Assembly: GCF_014649395.1 (NCBI RefSeq)
Contig: NZ_BMSY01000002.1
Span: 62,001 to 126,000, forward strand
Length of the DNA stretch: 64,000 nucleotides
Source of the DNA: Streptomyces aureoverticillatus
GTDB lineage: Bacteria > Actinomycetota > Actinomycetes > Streptomycetales > Streptomycetaceae
Direction: 5' to 3'
The position numbers were made by a program, and so were the translations under genes. The notes below the pieces were generated by a model. The model made no database searches, was not told the origin of the DNA, and saw only the letters and a list, made by a program, of their open reading frames with translations. Shown here piece after piece: positions 50,797 to 60,044 of the stretch (positions are counted from its first letter, which is position 1; each line of letters starts with the position of its first letter).

Positions 50797-52059
50797 CTAC
50801 CCGAGCAACGACTCCAGCGGCTTGGAGGGATCGGAGAGCGCCTCCTGGTCGGGGCGCGCACCCTCGCGGATCAGGCGTTGGATCGGCTCCGTGACGTCCC
50901 ACACATTGACGTTCATGCCCGCCAGGACCTGGCCGGCGCGGAGCCAGAAGGCGATGAACTCGCGCTTGCCCGCGTCGCCGCGGATCACCACCTGGTCGTA
51001 GGAGCCCGGGGGTGCCCAGCCCGAGTACTCCATGCCCAGGTCGTACTGGTCGGAGAAGAAGTAGGGCACGCGGTCGTAACGGATGTCCTGGCCGAGCATG
51101 GCGCGGGCGGCGGCCGGGCCGCCGTTGAGGGCGTTGGCCCAGTGCTCGACGCGCAGCCGGGTGTCGAAGAGCCGGTGGTCGACGGCGGCCACGTCGCCGG
51201 CGGCGTAGATGTCCGGGTCGGAGGTGCGCAGCGAGGTGTCGACGGCGATGCCGCCGCCGTGCGCGCGGTCGACCAGGGCGAGGCCCGCGGACTCGGCGAG
51301 CGCGGTGCGCGGGGCGGCGCCGATCGCGGCGAGCACGTCGTGCGCCGGGTGCTCCTCGCCGTCGTCCGTGCGGGCGGCGAGGACCATGCCGTCCTGCCCG
51401 GTGATCTCGGTCAGCCGGGCCCCGAAGTGGAAGCGGACGCCGTGCTCAGCGTGCAGGTCGGCGAACATCTGGCCGACCTCGGGGCCGAGCACGGAGTGCA
51501 GCGGAGTCGGCTCGGGCTCGACGACGGTGACCTCCGCGCCGTACTCCCGCGCGGCCGCCGCGACTTCGAGGCCGATCCAGCCGGCGCCCGCGATCACCAG
51601 GTGGCCGTTGTCGCGGCCGAGCGCGGTGAGGACCTGCCGGAGGCGGTCGGCGTGCGCGAGGCGGCGCAGGTGGTGCACGCCGGCGAGGTCGGTGCCGGGC
51701 ACGTCCAGGCGGCGCGGCTCGGCGCCGGTGGCGAGGAGCAGCTTGTCGTAGCGGATGACCGTGCGGTCGCCGAGCCGGACGGTGTGCGCGGCGCGGTCTA
51801 TGGCGACGACGGTCTGGCCCAGGTGCAGCTCGACGTCGGCCTGCGCGTACCACCCGGGTTCGTGCACGAAGACGCTGTCGCGCTCCTCCTTGCCGAGGAG
51901 GTAGCCCTTGGACAGGGGTGGGCGTTCGTACGGGTGGTCGCGCTCGTCGCCGATGAGGATCACCCGGCCGGTGAAGCCCTCGGTGCGGAGCGTCTCGGCC
52001 GCTTTCGCGCCCGCGAGGCCCCCTCCGACGATGACGAACGTCTGATCCGCGTCGACCAC
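50797..52059 (-). CDS. FAD-dependent NAD(P)H reductase (ferredoxin-reductase type)
   Basis: 420 residues from GTG 52059 with AGGAGG seven bases upstream. The FAD site is FVIVGGGLAGAKAAETLR, the substrate loop YERPPLSKGYLLG, the NAD site HLVIAGAGWIGLEVAAAARE, and the second FAD motif IYAAGDVAAVDH. The C-terminal domain includes PYFFSDQYDLGMEYSGW, a mark of rubredoxin/ferredoxin reductases that serve oxygenases or P450s. No ferredoxin or P450 gene is adjacent, so the electron acceptor is unknown. Confidence 0.92.
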   Translation of the reverse strand: MVDADQTFVIVGGGLAGAKAAETLRTEGFTGRVILIGDERDHPYERPPLSKGYLLGKEERDSVFVHEPGWYAQADVELHLGQTVVAIDRAAHTVRLGDRTVIRYDKLLLATGAEPRRLDVPGTDLAGVHHLRRLAHADRLRQVLTALGRDNGHLVIAGAGWIGLEVAAAAREYGAEVTVVEPEPTPLHSVLGPEVGQMFADLHAEHGVRFHFGARLTEITGQDGMVLAARTDDGEEHPAHDVLAAIGAAPRTALAESAGLALVDRAHGGGIAVDTSLRTSDPDIYAAGDVAAVDHRLFDTRLRVEHWANALNGGPAAARAMLGQDIRYDRVPYFFSDQYDLGMEYSGWAPPGSYDQVVIRGDAGKREFIAFWLRAGQVLAGMNVNVWDVTEPIQRLIREGARPDQEALSDPSKPLESLLG

Positions 52060-52235
52060 TTGATGCCTCCTCGAAACCTTCAGCTCACTCGAGCGTCCCG
52101 CACGGAGCGTGAGGACGGAAGAGGGTGTGCGCCCGAACAGCCACTTTCCGTCAGCGCCTTTGCGCCTGAACCGGCGCCGCTCCCGCGGACGTGGTTACTC
52201 ACCGTTTGGACTTCTCAATTTATGGGTTGCGGTGG

Positions 52236-53564
52236 TCATCTCCTAGAACGACCATGCGTGAGCCGGTGGTGCAGGGACCGCGCCGCGTCGTCCGTGAGGG
52301 ACGCGATCTGGTCGATGACGACGCGCTGGGCGGCGCGGTCGTCGGGCGCGGCGTCGTACAGCGCGCGGAACTGCGGGTCGAGGCCCTCGGGGGCGCGGCG
52401 GGTGAGGGCGTCGGCGAGTTCGGCGACGACGACGCGCTGGTCGGCGCGGAGCCGCTCCTGCGCGGGGCGCTGCATCACATAGCGGTCGGCGACGGCCTTG
52501 AGGACCGCGCACTCCAGGCGGGTCGCGCGCGGCACGACGAGTTCGGCGGCGTAGCGGGTGAGTGGCCCGGTGCCGTACCGCTCCCGGGTCGCGGCCTCCG
52601 CCGCGAGGCAGAAGTGGCCGATGAGCTGGCTGGTGGCGTCCTTCAGGCGGGCCTGTGCGACGGCGGAACCGTCGTAGCCGTGCGGCCACCACTCCTGCTC
52701 CTGGAGCCGGTCCAGGGCCGCGGCGAGTTCGGCGGGGTCGGTGTCGACGGGTACGTAGCGTCCGACGGCGACGGCGAAGACGTCCTGGCGTTCGGGCTCG
52801 GCGTGCAGCATGTTCGGGTCGATGTGGCCGGCGTGCAGGCCGTCCTCGACGTCGTGCACCGAGTACGCGACGTCGTCCGCCCAGTCCATGATCTGTGCCT
52901 CGAAGCAGGTGCGGTGGCCGGGCCCGTCGGGGTGGCCCGGCGCCTCCTTGCGGATCCAGTCGAACACCGGGCGGTCGTCCTCGTACACACCGAACTTCAC
53001 CGACGACGGGTCGGTGGGGTGGGCGCCGCGCGGCCACGGGTACTTGGTGGCGGCGTCCAGGGCGGCGCGGGTGAGGTTGAGGCCCACGCTGACCAGTTCG
53101 CCGCTTGCCCCGCTGCGTACGAAGCGTTTGGGTTCGATGCGGGTGAGCAGCCGCAGGGACTGCGCGTTGCCCTCGAATCCGCCGCAGCCCTGGGCGACTT
53201 CGTTCAGGGCCTGTTCGCCGTTGTGGCCGAAGGGTGGGTGGCCGAGGTCGTGGGAGAGGCAGGCGGTCTCCACCAGGTCCGGGTCGCAGCCGAGGGCGGC
53301 GCCCAGCTCGCGGCCGACCTGGGCGCACTCCAGGGAGTGGGTGAGCCGGGTGCGGGCGCTGGCGTCCCACGCCATGCTCTTCGTGCCCGGCGTGACGACC
53401 TGCGTCTTGCCGGCGAGGCGGCGCAGCGCGGCGGAGTGCAGGACGCGGGCACGGTCCCGCTGGAAGGCGGTGCGGCCCGGGCGTTTGTCGGGTTCTGCGG
53501 CCCACCGCTCGGTGGCCGCCTCGTCGTAGGACACGGTGTGCGCGTGCGGTGCTGTGCCTTCCAT
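52236..53564 (-). CDS. dgt: Deoxyguanosinetriphosphate triphosphohydrolase-like protein
   Basis: 442 residues, ATG 53564. HD-domain metal ligands are present: [18 protein letters not shown], the HD pair in [20 protein letters not shown], and Asp in [17 protein letters not shown]. The start [20 protein letters not shown] is the family's DNA/effector region. It removes triphosphate from dNTPs, balancing precursor pools. It is near dnaG on the same strand, a replication-linked neighbourhood. Confidence 0.94.
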   Translation of the reverse strand: MEGTAPHAHTVSYDEAATERWAAEPDKRPGRTAFQRDRARVLHSAALRRLAGKTQVVTPGTKSMAWDASARTRLTHSLECAQVGRELGAALGCDPDLVETACLSHDLGHPPFGHNGEQALNEVAQGCGGFEGNAQSLRLLTRIEPKRFVRSGASGELVSVGLNLTRAALDAATKYPWPRGAHPTDPSSVKFGVYEDDRPVFDWIRKEAPGHPDGPGHRTCFEAQIMDWADDVAYSVHDVEDGLHAGHIDPNMLHAEPERQDVFAVAVGRYVPVDTDPAELAAALDRLQEQEWWPHGYDGSAVAQARLKDATSQLIGHFCLAAEAATRERYGTGPLTRYAAELVVPRATRLECAVLKAVADRYVMQRPAQERLRADQRVVVAELADALTRRAPEGLDPQFRALYDAAPDDRAAQRVVIDQIASLTDDAARSLHHRLTHGRSRR

Positions 53565-53610
53565 GCACCGACAGTAGACGGAGCGGTCGGCGGCGCGCGC
53601 CGGGGCCCCG

Positions 53611-54540
53611 TCAGGCGGACGTCAGCAGCCGGTGCGGGGCGGCGCCGGGCGCGGTGGAACGCGCCTGGTCGTAGCGGTGCAGCAGCAGGGCGGCGAGCGC
53701 CGGGTGCGCGCCGAGCGGGGCGGCGGCAAGCCACGGCGCGGCGTCGGCGGCCTGGGTGGCGAAGCGGCCGGGCGCGGTGAAGTACGAGGCGACGGCGGTG
53801 TGCCGCACGCCGCGCTCGGCCAGCGCGCGCAGGGCGGCGGGCACGGTCGTCGGGGTGTGCTCGGTCGGCGCGGCGTACGCGGGCAGCACGGGGACGCCGA
53901 GACGGCGGGCGAGGCGGTCGGCGGCGCGGCGGGTGTCGGTGGCGGAGTCCGGGTCGCGGGAGCCCGCGGCGGCGAGGACCACGCCGTGACCGGCGGCCGG
54001 GGCCCCGGCGGGCCAGCCCGCTTCGACCAGGCGGGCGTGCAGGGCCTCGTCGAGGAGGGGGTGCGGGCCGAGCGGGGCGGCGACGCGGAGGGGGCGGCCG
54101 GGGCCGGCGGCCGCGGCGGCCGCGGCCGGGATGTCGTGCTTGACGTGGTAGCCGCGGCTGAGGAGCAGCGGTACGAGGACCGCGCCCGCGCCGGTCCCGG
54201 CGCCCCCGGTGGGCAGCCCGCGCAGGGTGTCGTCGAGCGCGGGCTCGTTCAGCTCGATGTGGCCGAGCCGCACGTCGAGCCCCGGACGCAGCGCGCGGAC
54301 CACGTCGAGCAGGGCGGTCACGGTGGTGAGGGCGCGCGGGTCGCGGCTGCCGTGGGCGACGACCACCAGGGCGGGAGCGGGCTCGCGTCCGGGCGTGTGG
54401 CCGCCGGGGCACGGCCTGCGCGCCCCGTCGAGGGTGACCAGGCCGAGCCGGGTGCCCAGCTCGCCGGTGATGCGGGTGATGAGCTGGGCCGCGGTGTCCA
54501 GCCCGGTGGCGGGGTCCGGATGCGGATTCGACGGCGTCAT
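53611..54540 (-). CDS. Sirohydrochlorin chelatase/CbiX-like protein
   Basis: 309 residues from ATG 54540. Two tandem CbiX-like halves: [20 protein letters not shown] (His in AHGSRD) with [14 protein letters not shown], and [20 protein letters not shown] with [14 protein letters not shown]. The second half has lost the His (AAGSRD). The first half keeps both putative metal/porphyrin ligands. It probably inserts iron (or cobalt) into sirohydrochlorin to make siroheme for nitrite/sulfite reductases. It is divergent from a nitrate reductase gene, 167 bp apart, consistent with a shared nitrate-assimilation theme. Confidence 0.85.
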   Translation of the reverse strand: MTPSNPHPDPATGLDTAAQLITRITGELGTRLGLVTLDGARRPCPGGHTPGREPAPALVVVAHGSRDPRALTTVTALLDVVRALRPGLDVRLGHIELNEPALDDTLRGLPTGGAGTGAGAVLVPLLLSRGYHVKHDIPAAAAAAAGPGRPLRVAAPLGPHPLLDEALHARLVEAGWPAGAPAAGHGVVLAAAGSRDPDSATDTRRAADRLARRLGVPVLPAYAAPTEHTPTTVPAALRALAERGVRHTAVASYFTAPGRFATQAADAAPWLAAAPLGAHPALAALLLHRYDQARSTAPGAAPHRLLTSA

Positions 54541-54707
54541 GCACCGAGAATGACGGCGCCACGTTGCCGCCCCGTTGCGGCCGCGGTGACGGCTCTTTTC
54601 GTGGGGCTCACACCTCACACCGGGAGCCGGGGCGGGCGGAGGTGGGCGTACCGCGCGTGTAACCCGGCGGGCCGGGCGGTGAAACACGGTTGCCGGAAAG
54701 TGGCGGA

Positions 54708-56867
54708 ATGCACTTCATGGCGACATCGGAACAGGCCGCACGGCCCGCGGCCGCGTCGGGGCCCGGCACGCTCGCGTCGGACACCGCTGCCACGCCCACC
54801 CACTGCCCGTACTGCGCGCTGCAGTGCGGCATGGGGCTGGTACGTGGGCCGGGAGGTGTCGAGGTCGTGGAGCGGCCCGCGTTCCCCGTCAACGGGGGCG
54901 CGCTGTGCGGGAAGGGGCGTACGGCGCCCGCGGTGCTGTCGTCGCGGGTGCGGCTGACCGGGCCGCTGGTGCGGTCCGCCGTCAGCGGGGAACTGGAACC
55001 GGCGGGCTGGGACGAGGCGCTGGACCGGGTCGCCGACGGGCTCGCGCGGACGCGGGCCGCGTACGGGGCGGACGCGTGCGGGGTGTTCGGCGGGGGCGGG
55101 CTCACGAACGAGAAGGCGTACACGCTGGGGAAGTTCGCGCGGGTCGTGCTCGGGACCTCGCAGATCGACTACAACGGCCGGTTCTGCATGTCGTCCGCCG
55201 CGGCCGCCGGCACGCGGGCGTTCGGGCTCGACCGGGGGCTGCCGTTCCCGCTCGCGGACGTCGCCCGCACCGGGTGCCTGATCCTCGTCGGCTCCAACCT
55301 CGCCGAGACGATGCCGCCCGCGTTGCGGTACCTCACGGAGCTGAAGGAGAACGGCGGCACGTTGATCGTCGTCGACCCGCGCCGCACCCGCACCGCCGAA
55401 CAGGCCGACCTGCATCTGGCGCCCCGCCCCGGCACCGACCTCGCGCTCGCGCTAGGCCTGCTGCACCTCGTGGTGGCCGAGGGTGGCACCGACGAGGCGT
55501 ACATCAGGGAACGTACGACCGGCTGGGAAGAGGCGCGGGCCGCCGTGATGGCGCACTGGCCCGAGTACGTGGAGCGGATCACCGGCGTGCCGGTGCCCCA
55601 ACTGCGGGACGTGGCACGGAGGTTCGCTGCCGCCGAGCACGCCATGGTGCTCACCGCGCGCGGACCCGAGCAGCAGGCCAAGGGCACGGACACCGTCGGC
55701 GCGTGGATCAATCTGTGCCTGGCCACGGGGCGGCCGGGTCGGCCGCTCTCCGGGTACGGGTGCCTGACCGGGCAGGGCAACGGGCAGGGCGGGCGCGAAC
55801 ACGGCCAGAAGGCCGACCAGTTGCCCGGCTACCGCAAGCTCACCGATCCGGCGGCGCGGGCCCATGTCGCCGGGGTCTGGGGCGTCGACCCGGACTCGCT
55901 GCCCGGGCCCGGGCGGTCCGCGTACGAACTCCTCGACGCGCTCGGCGGGGACGTGAAGTCCCTGCTGCTCATGGGCTCCAACCCGGTGGTGTCCGCGCCG
56001 CGTGCCGCGCACGTGGAGGAGCGGATCAGGTCCCTGGACTTCCTCGCCGTCGCCGATGTCGTGCTGTCCGAGACCGCTCAACTCGCCGATGTGGTGCTTC
56101 CGGTGACGCAGTGGGCCGAGGAGACCGGCACCGTGACCAATCTGGAGGGGCGGGTGCTGCTGCGGCGGCGGGCCGTGGACCCGCCGGACGGGGTGCGCAC
56201 CGATCTGGAGGTGCTGCACGGGCTCGCCTCGCGGCTCGGGCACGGGAAGGGGTTTCCCGTGGATCCGGAGGAGGTCTTCGAGGAGTTGCGGCGGGCCAGT
56301 GCGGGTGGGGTCGCGGACTATTCGGGGATCTCGTACGGGAGGCTCGTCGAGGACGAGGGGGCGGGGGTGTTCTGGCCCTGTCCGGGCGCCCCTGACGGGG
56401 AGGGTGCGCATGCGGGGACGCCTCGGCTGTTTCTGGAGCGGTTCGCCACCGAGGACGGGCTTGCCCGGTTCGTCCCTGTCGTGCATCGCGACTCCGCCGA
56501 GGAGCCCGACGGTGAGTATCCGGTGGTGCTGACCACCGGGCGGGTGCTCGCCCAGTATCAGTCCGGGGCGCAGACCCGGCGGGTCGACGAGTTGAACGCC
56601 GCCGCGCCGGGGCCCTTCGTGGAGGTGCATCCCCGGTTGGCCGCGCGGCTGCGGGTGGCCGACGGGGAGACCGTGGCCGTGGTGTCGCGGCGGGGGCGCG
56701 TCGTGGTGCCCGCGCGGGTCACCCCGGGCATTCGGCCCGACACCGTGTTCATGCCGTTCCACTGGCCGGGGGAAGGGCGGGCCAACACGCTTACGCATCC
56801 CGCGTTGGACCCGGTGTCGCGGATGCCGGAGTTCAAGGTGTGTGCGGTGCGACTGGAGCCTGCGTGA
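54708..56867 (+). CDS. Assimilatory nitrate reductase, molybdopterin subunit (NasA/NasC type)
   Basis: 719 residues from ATG 54708, which has GGAAAG upstream; TTG 54690 and ATG 54717 are alternatives. The N-terminal 4Fe-4S site is THCPYCALQCGM ... GGALCGKG. The Mo-bis-MGD core includes RFCMSSAAAAGTRAFGLDRG, LILVGSNLAETMPP and GYGCLTGQGNGQGGREHGQK. The C-terminal MopB-binding domain starts VVLTTGRVLAQYQSGAQTRR. The Cys in FCMSSA is the probable Mo ligand. It reduces nitrate to nitrite in the cytosol. The siroheme-chelatase gene beside it and modABC upstream would serve the same pathway. Confidence 0.88.
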   Translation: MHFMATSEQAARPAAASGPGTLASDTAATPTHCPYCALQCGMGLVRGPGGVEVVERPAFPVNGGALCGKGRTAPAVLSSRVRLTGPLVRSAVSGELEPAGWDEALDRVADGLARTRAAYGADACGVFGGGGLTNEKAYTLGKFARVVLGTSQIDYNGRFCMSSAAAAGTRAFGLDRGLPFPLADVARTGCLILVGSNLAETMPPALRYLTELKENGGTLIVVDPRRTRTAEQADLHLAPRPGTDLALALGLLHLVVAEGGTDEAYIRERTTGWEEARAAVMAHWPEYVERITGVPVPQLRDVARRFAAAEHAMVLTARGPEQQAKGTDTVGAWINLCLATGRPGRPLSGYGCLTGQGNGQGGREHGQKADQLPGYRKLTDPAARAHVAGVWGVDPDSLPGPGRSAYELLDALGGDVKSLLLMGSNPVVSAPRAAHVEERIRSLDFLAVADVVLSETAQLADVVLPVTQWAEETGTVTNLEGRVLLRRRAVDPPDGVRTDLEVLHGLASRLGHGKGFPVDPEEVFEELRRASAGGVADYSGISYGRLVEDEGAGVFWPCPGAPDGEGAHAGTPRLFLERFATEDGLARFVPVVHRDSAEEPDGEYPVVLTTGRVLAQYQSGAQTRRVDELNAAAPGPFVEVHPRLAARLRVADGETVAVVSRRGRVVVPARVTPGIRPDTVFMPFHWPGEGRANTLTHPALDPVSRMPEFKVCAVRLEPA

Positions 56868-56925
56868 GGCTCCTCTCGGCCTGCCCTCCGCTCGGCCCAG
56901 GGGTACCGCGCCTCTGGGCCTCCGC

Positions 56926-57399
56926 CTATCGCGCTTCGCGCTCGTCCTCAAACGCCGGACGGGCCTCATTCGGCCACCTGCCCCCGGGCAGCGGGGAACC
57001 CGTTGCCCGCAGTCGTGCCGCCAAGCGTGGTGCCGCCACGTACACCCATGCCCTCGTCCTCGTGCCGTCCTCGCACGTGACCTCGCGGGCCACGCGTTCG
57101 TAGAGGTTTCGGGGGTCGCCCGGCGAGTAGTCCTCCAGGTGGTCCAGGGCGGCCAGGAGTGTTTCGTACGCGGTGGGGTCGGGGGTGATCAAGTCGCCGT
57201 CGACTTGGGTGGCTTCGGGGGTCTCCACGGCGTAGGGGTAGCCGGGCCCGGCGTACAGGACCGTGTGCGGGAGGCGGGCGGGGGTGGTCGACGTGATCCG
57301 GCCGCGCAGGTACGCGGCGTGGTTGCGTTCGCCGGGGCGCAGGGTGCCGTACACGAAGACCGGGAGGTGCTCCCCACGGGGGCGGGGCGGGGGCGTCAC
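56926..57399 (-). CDS. Gamma-glutamylcyclotransferase (AIG2-like) family protein
   Basis: 157 residues from GTG 57399, overlapping cutA by GTGA. The motif FVYGTLRPGERNHA is the family's YGTLxxG loop, and the conserved Glu sits in LDHLEDYSPG. Such proteins cyclise gamma-glutamyl amines or act on related amides. The C-terminal residues ARPAFEDEREAR are encoded by the dispersed CGCCGGACGGGC repeat (56935-56970), so the reading frame has been extended into repeat DNA and the functional protein likely ends near residue 143. Confidence 0.85.
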   Translation of the reverse strand: MTPPPRPRGEHLPVFVYGTLRPGERNHAAYLRGRITSTTPARLPHTVLYAGPGYPYAVETPEATQVDGDLITPDPTAYETLLAALDHLEDYSPGDPRNLYERVAREVTCEDGTRTRAWVYVAAPRLAARLRATGSPLPGGRWPNEARPAFEDEREAR

Positions 57400-57722
57400 G
57401 CCGTCGTCTCCTCGGCGACCCAGGCCAGGTAGGCCGCGCTGCCCCGGGTCACGGGGGTGGCGATGATCTCCGGGGTGTCGTAGTCGTGGGCGCGGACCAG
57501 CCAGGACTCCAGCGCCTCGTACCGCTCCGTGGTGGTCTTGAGCAGCACCTGCCACTCGCGGGCCGTGTCGATGGCGCCCTCCCAGCGGTAGACGGAGGTG
57601 ACCGGGCCGTTGATCTGCGCGCAGGCCGCGAGGCGCGCGTCGACCGCGCCGCGCGCCAGGGCGTCGGCCTTGCCCGGGGTGTCCGTGGTGGTCAGGACCG
57701 TGAGGACGGTGAGTTCTGGCAC
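57396..57722 (-). CDS. cutA: CutA-like divalent-cation tolerance protein
   Basis: 108 residues from GTG 57722, with GAGGAG upstream. The start LTVLTTTDTPGKADALARGA, the central ACAQINGPVTSVYRWEGAID and the end SWLVRAHDYDTPEIIATPV match CutA1 along its length. CutA forms stable trimers; a role in copper tolerance was proposed in E. coli but its function is unsettled. It is coupled to the cyclotransferase gene. Confidence 0.93.
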   Translation of the reverse strand: MPELTVLTVLTTTDTPGKADALARGAVDARLAACAQINGPVTSVYRWEGAIDTAREWQVLLKTTTERYEALESWLVRAHDYDTPEIIATPVTRGSAAYLAWVAEETTA

Positions 57723-57958
57723 GGTTCTCGCTCCTCGTCGTCGGGGGTTCGTCGGGGAGGCTACCGGCCATGTCAAAGGTCCCAATGTTCCAGAATTCCA
57801 CGCTTTAGTGGCGACTGTTACACAACCTCCTGGTTTCCGTGATGCGTCCTCCCTACCGTCGAAAGCGGTGGCCGGTCTCCGCCGCATCCCCGGCGCTTCC
57901 CCCCGGGCCGGCCACCACCAAGCCTCCGCCCCCGGTTCCCCGGCTCCTCGGTTCCTCC

Positions 57959-58678
57959 ATGAATCTGCGCTTCCGCCTCCGTCCCCTGCTGTTGGGGGCG
58001 CCCCTCGCCGCCCTGGCCACCGCCGTGCTCTGCGCGTGCGGGGCCGCCGACGGCCTCAGCACCGGTGAAAAGGCCCCGCCGGTGTCGGTGCAGCCGCGCC
58101 CCGAGCCGCTGTGGTCCGCCTGGTCGGGGTCGTCGCCGTCGGCGCCCGGCGCGGACACGGCGTCGAAGCAGCCGCCGCCCGAGCCGCTCGAAGGGTTCGA
58201 GCCCGGCCCCGGCGGGCTCGCCAAGGCCGACGTACGGGAACTGCTGCGGGCCGACACCCGGCTGCGCACCCTCGCCGACCGGCCGATGATCAAGAAGCCG
58301 GGGCAGCCCGGCATCCGGCCTCCGGTGCTCACCGACCTCACCGGCGACGGGCGGCGCGAGATGCTCGTCGCGATCGATGTGGAGAGCGGGCGCAGCGTGC
58401 TCGCCGTTTACTACGAGAAACGCGGGAAGGTCCATCCGATCCTGTTCACCGCGGGGCGGCGGCTCGTCGTCGAGACGCTCGGCACCGATCTGCTGGTGCG
58501 CAGCCCGTGCGCGGACGGCGGCGAGCAGGCCGTTCGCTTCCACTGGGACGGCACCCGGATGTCCACGGTCAGTGACGTCAAGAGCTATCAGAAGCCCGGG
58601 CACACCGCGGAGGAGGAGGACGGCAGCTCCCCACCCCCGCCCTCCGGTGACTCCCGCGGCTCCGGAGCCCGACCATGA
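57959..58678 (+). CDS. Lipoprotein upstream of a histidine kinase (CseA-like context)
   Basis: 239 residues from ATG 57959. The signal peptide ends at AVLCACG (Cys about residue 24-26, an atypical lipobox). A Ser/Pro linker precedes a domain with VLTDLTGDGRREMLVAIDVE, reminiscent of FG-GAP/VCBS calcium loops. It ends in an acidic Pro/Ser tail and overlaps the kinase gene by ATGA, so both proteins are co-produced. The pairing recalls CseA-CseC of the sigE envelope-stress operon, but sigE and the response regulator are absent. Confidence 0.72.
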   Translation: MNLRFRLRPLLLGAPLAALATAVLCACGAADGLSTGEKAPPVSVQPRPEPLWSAWSGSSPSAPGADTASKQPPPEPLEGFEPGPGGLAKADVRELLRADTRLRTLADRPMIKKPGQPGIRPPVLTDLTGDGRREMLVAIDVESGRSVLAVYYEKRGKVHPILFTAGRRLVVETLGTDLLVRSPCADGGEQAVRFHWDGTRMSTVSDVKSYQKPGHTAEEEDGSSPPPPSGDSRGSGARP

Positions 58679-59967
58679 GGCTCCGCACCCTCGGCCTGCG
58701 CTGGCACACCCTCGGCCTGCGCTGGAAGATCGCCGCGCTGCTCGCCGCCGGGTGCGCGGTCGTCGCCCTCGCCATCGGGCTGCTCATCCACCACGCGCGC
58801 CTGGACCAGGTGTGCGACGGCGCCCGGTCGGCGGCCACCGCGCAGCTCGTGCGGGTGCGCCAGGTGTACGAGCTGACCGGGCAGGTCCCGCGGGACGACA
58901 CGGACGCGGCCCTCGACGCGCCCGGCCTGCCGGGACCGCTGCGGGCCGCCGCGCTCGACGGGCGGCGCACCACGTATCTGGACATGGACGGGGCGGAGGG
59001 CGGCGACCCCGTCGTGTGGGCGGCGCGACCGGTCGGCGATCACGTCCTCTCCGTACGCATGCCGCTGCGCGAACAGGCCGACGAGATGGCCGAGTTCGAC
59101 CGGCAGCTGATCGGGTCCGGCGCCGTCGTCGTGGCGCTCGCCGCGCTCGGCGGGGCCGCCCTCGCCAGCCGGCTCAGCCGCGATCTGCGCACCGCTGCCG
59201 CCACGGCGCGGCGCATCAGCCAGGGCGAGCTGGACGCCCGCATCGGCCATCCGCTGCCGCCGGGTTTCCGGCACGGCAAGAACGAGGTCGCCGACCTCGC
59301 CACCGCCGTCGACACCATGGCCGCCACGCTCCAGCGGCGCCTGGAGGCCGAGCAGCGGTTCACCGCGGACGTCGCGCACGAGCTGCGCACGCCCCTGACC
59401 GGACTGCACACGGCGGCCGAGCTGCTGCCGCCGAGCCGCCCCACCGAGCTGGTGCAGGGCCGCGTCGTCGCCCTGCGCGCGCTCACCGAGGACCTCCTGG
59501 AGGTCGCCCGGCTCGACGCCGACGTGGAGCGGCCCGACCTGGACGTGCACCCGCTGGGCACCCTCGTCCAGGGCATGGTCCAACGGGCGGGCTGCGCCGA
59601 CCAGTTCACCGGCCGCGGGGTGCGGTTCTGGCACGCCGACGAACGTCTCGTACGCACCGACGCGCGCCGTCTGGAGCGGATCCTGACGAACCTCGTCGGC
59701 AACGCCCGCAAGCACGGCGGCGGCCCCGTCGACCTGCGCGTCGACGGGTCCGTGGTCACCGTGCGCGACCGCGGTCCCGGCTTTCCGCCGCACCTGCTGT
59801 GCGAGGGCCCGCAGCGGTTCCAGACCGGTGCCCGCGAGCGCGGTCAGGGCACCGGGCTCGGCCTGACCATCGCGCTCGGGCAGGCCGCCGTCATCGGCGC
59901 GCGGGTGGAGCTGAGCAACGCCGCGGACGGCGGGGCGGTGGCTGTCGTACGCCTGCCGGAGGCGTGA
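58675..59967 (+). CDS. Sensor histidine kinase without adjacent regulator
   Basis: 430 residues from ATG 58675. Two membrane helices (WKIAALLAAGCAVVALAIGL and IGSGAVVVALAALGGAALAS) flank an extracytosolic domain of about 110 residues. A HAMP region (RRISQGELDARIGHPLPPG) and HisKA box RFTADVAHELRTPLTGLHTA (phospho-His) follow. The ATPase has the N-box NLVGNARKHG, D-box VRDRGPGFP and G2 GQGTGLGLTIALGQA. All kinase boxes are intact. The lipoprotein gene in front may be a sensor partner. No response-regulator gene is found on either side. Confidence 0.92.
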   Translation: MRLRTLGLRWHTLGLRWKIAALLAAGCAVVALAIGLLIHHARLDQVCDGARSAATAQLVRVRQVYELTGQVPRDDTDAALDAPGLPGPLRAAALDGRRTTYLDMDGAEGGDPVVWAARPVGDHVLSVRMPLREQADEMAEFDRQLIGSGAVVVALAALGGAALASRLSRDLRTAAATARRISQGELDARIGHPLPPGFRHGKNEVADLATAVDTMAATLQRRLEAEQRFTADVAHELRTPLTGLHTAAELLPPSRPTELVQGRVVALRALTEDLLEVARLDADVERPDLDVHPLGTLVQGMVQRAGCADQFTGRGVRFWHADERLVRTDARRLERILTNLVGNARKHGGGPVDLRVDGSVVTVRDRGPGFPPHLLCEGPQRFQTGARERGQGTGLGLTIALGQAAVIGARVELSNAADGGAVAVVRLPEA

Positions 59968-60044
59968 GCCCGCGTCGTGCGCGGGCCGCGCGGGCCGTCG
60001 GCCCTCCTGTGCCCCGGGCCGCCGGGACCCGTACGCCCGGGCCG

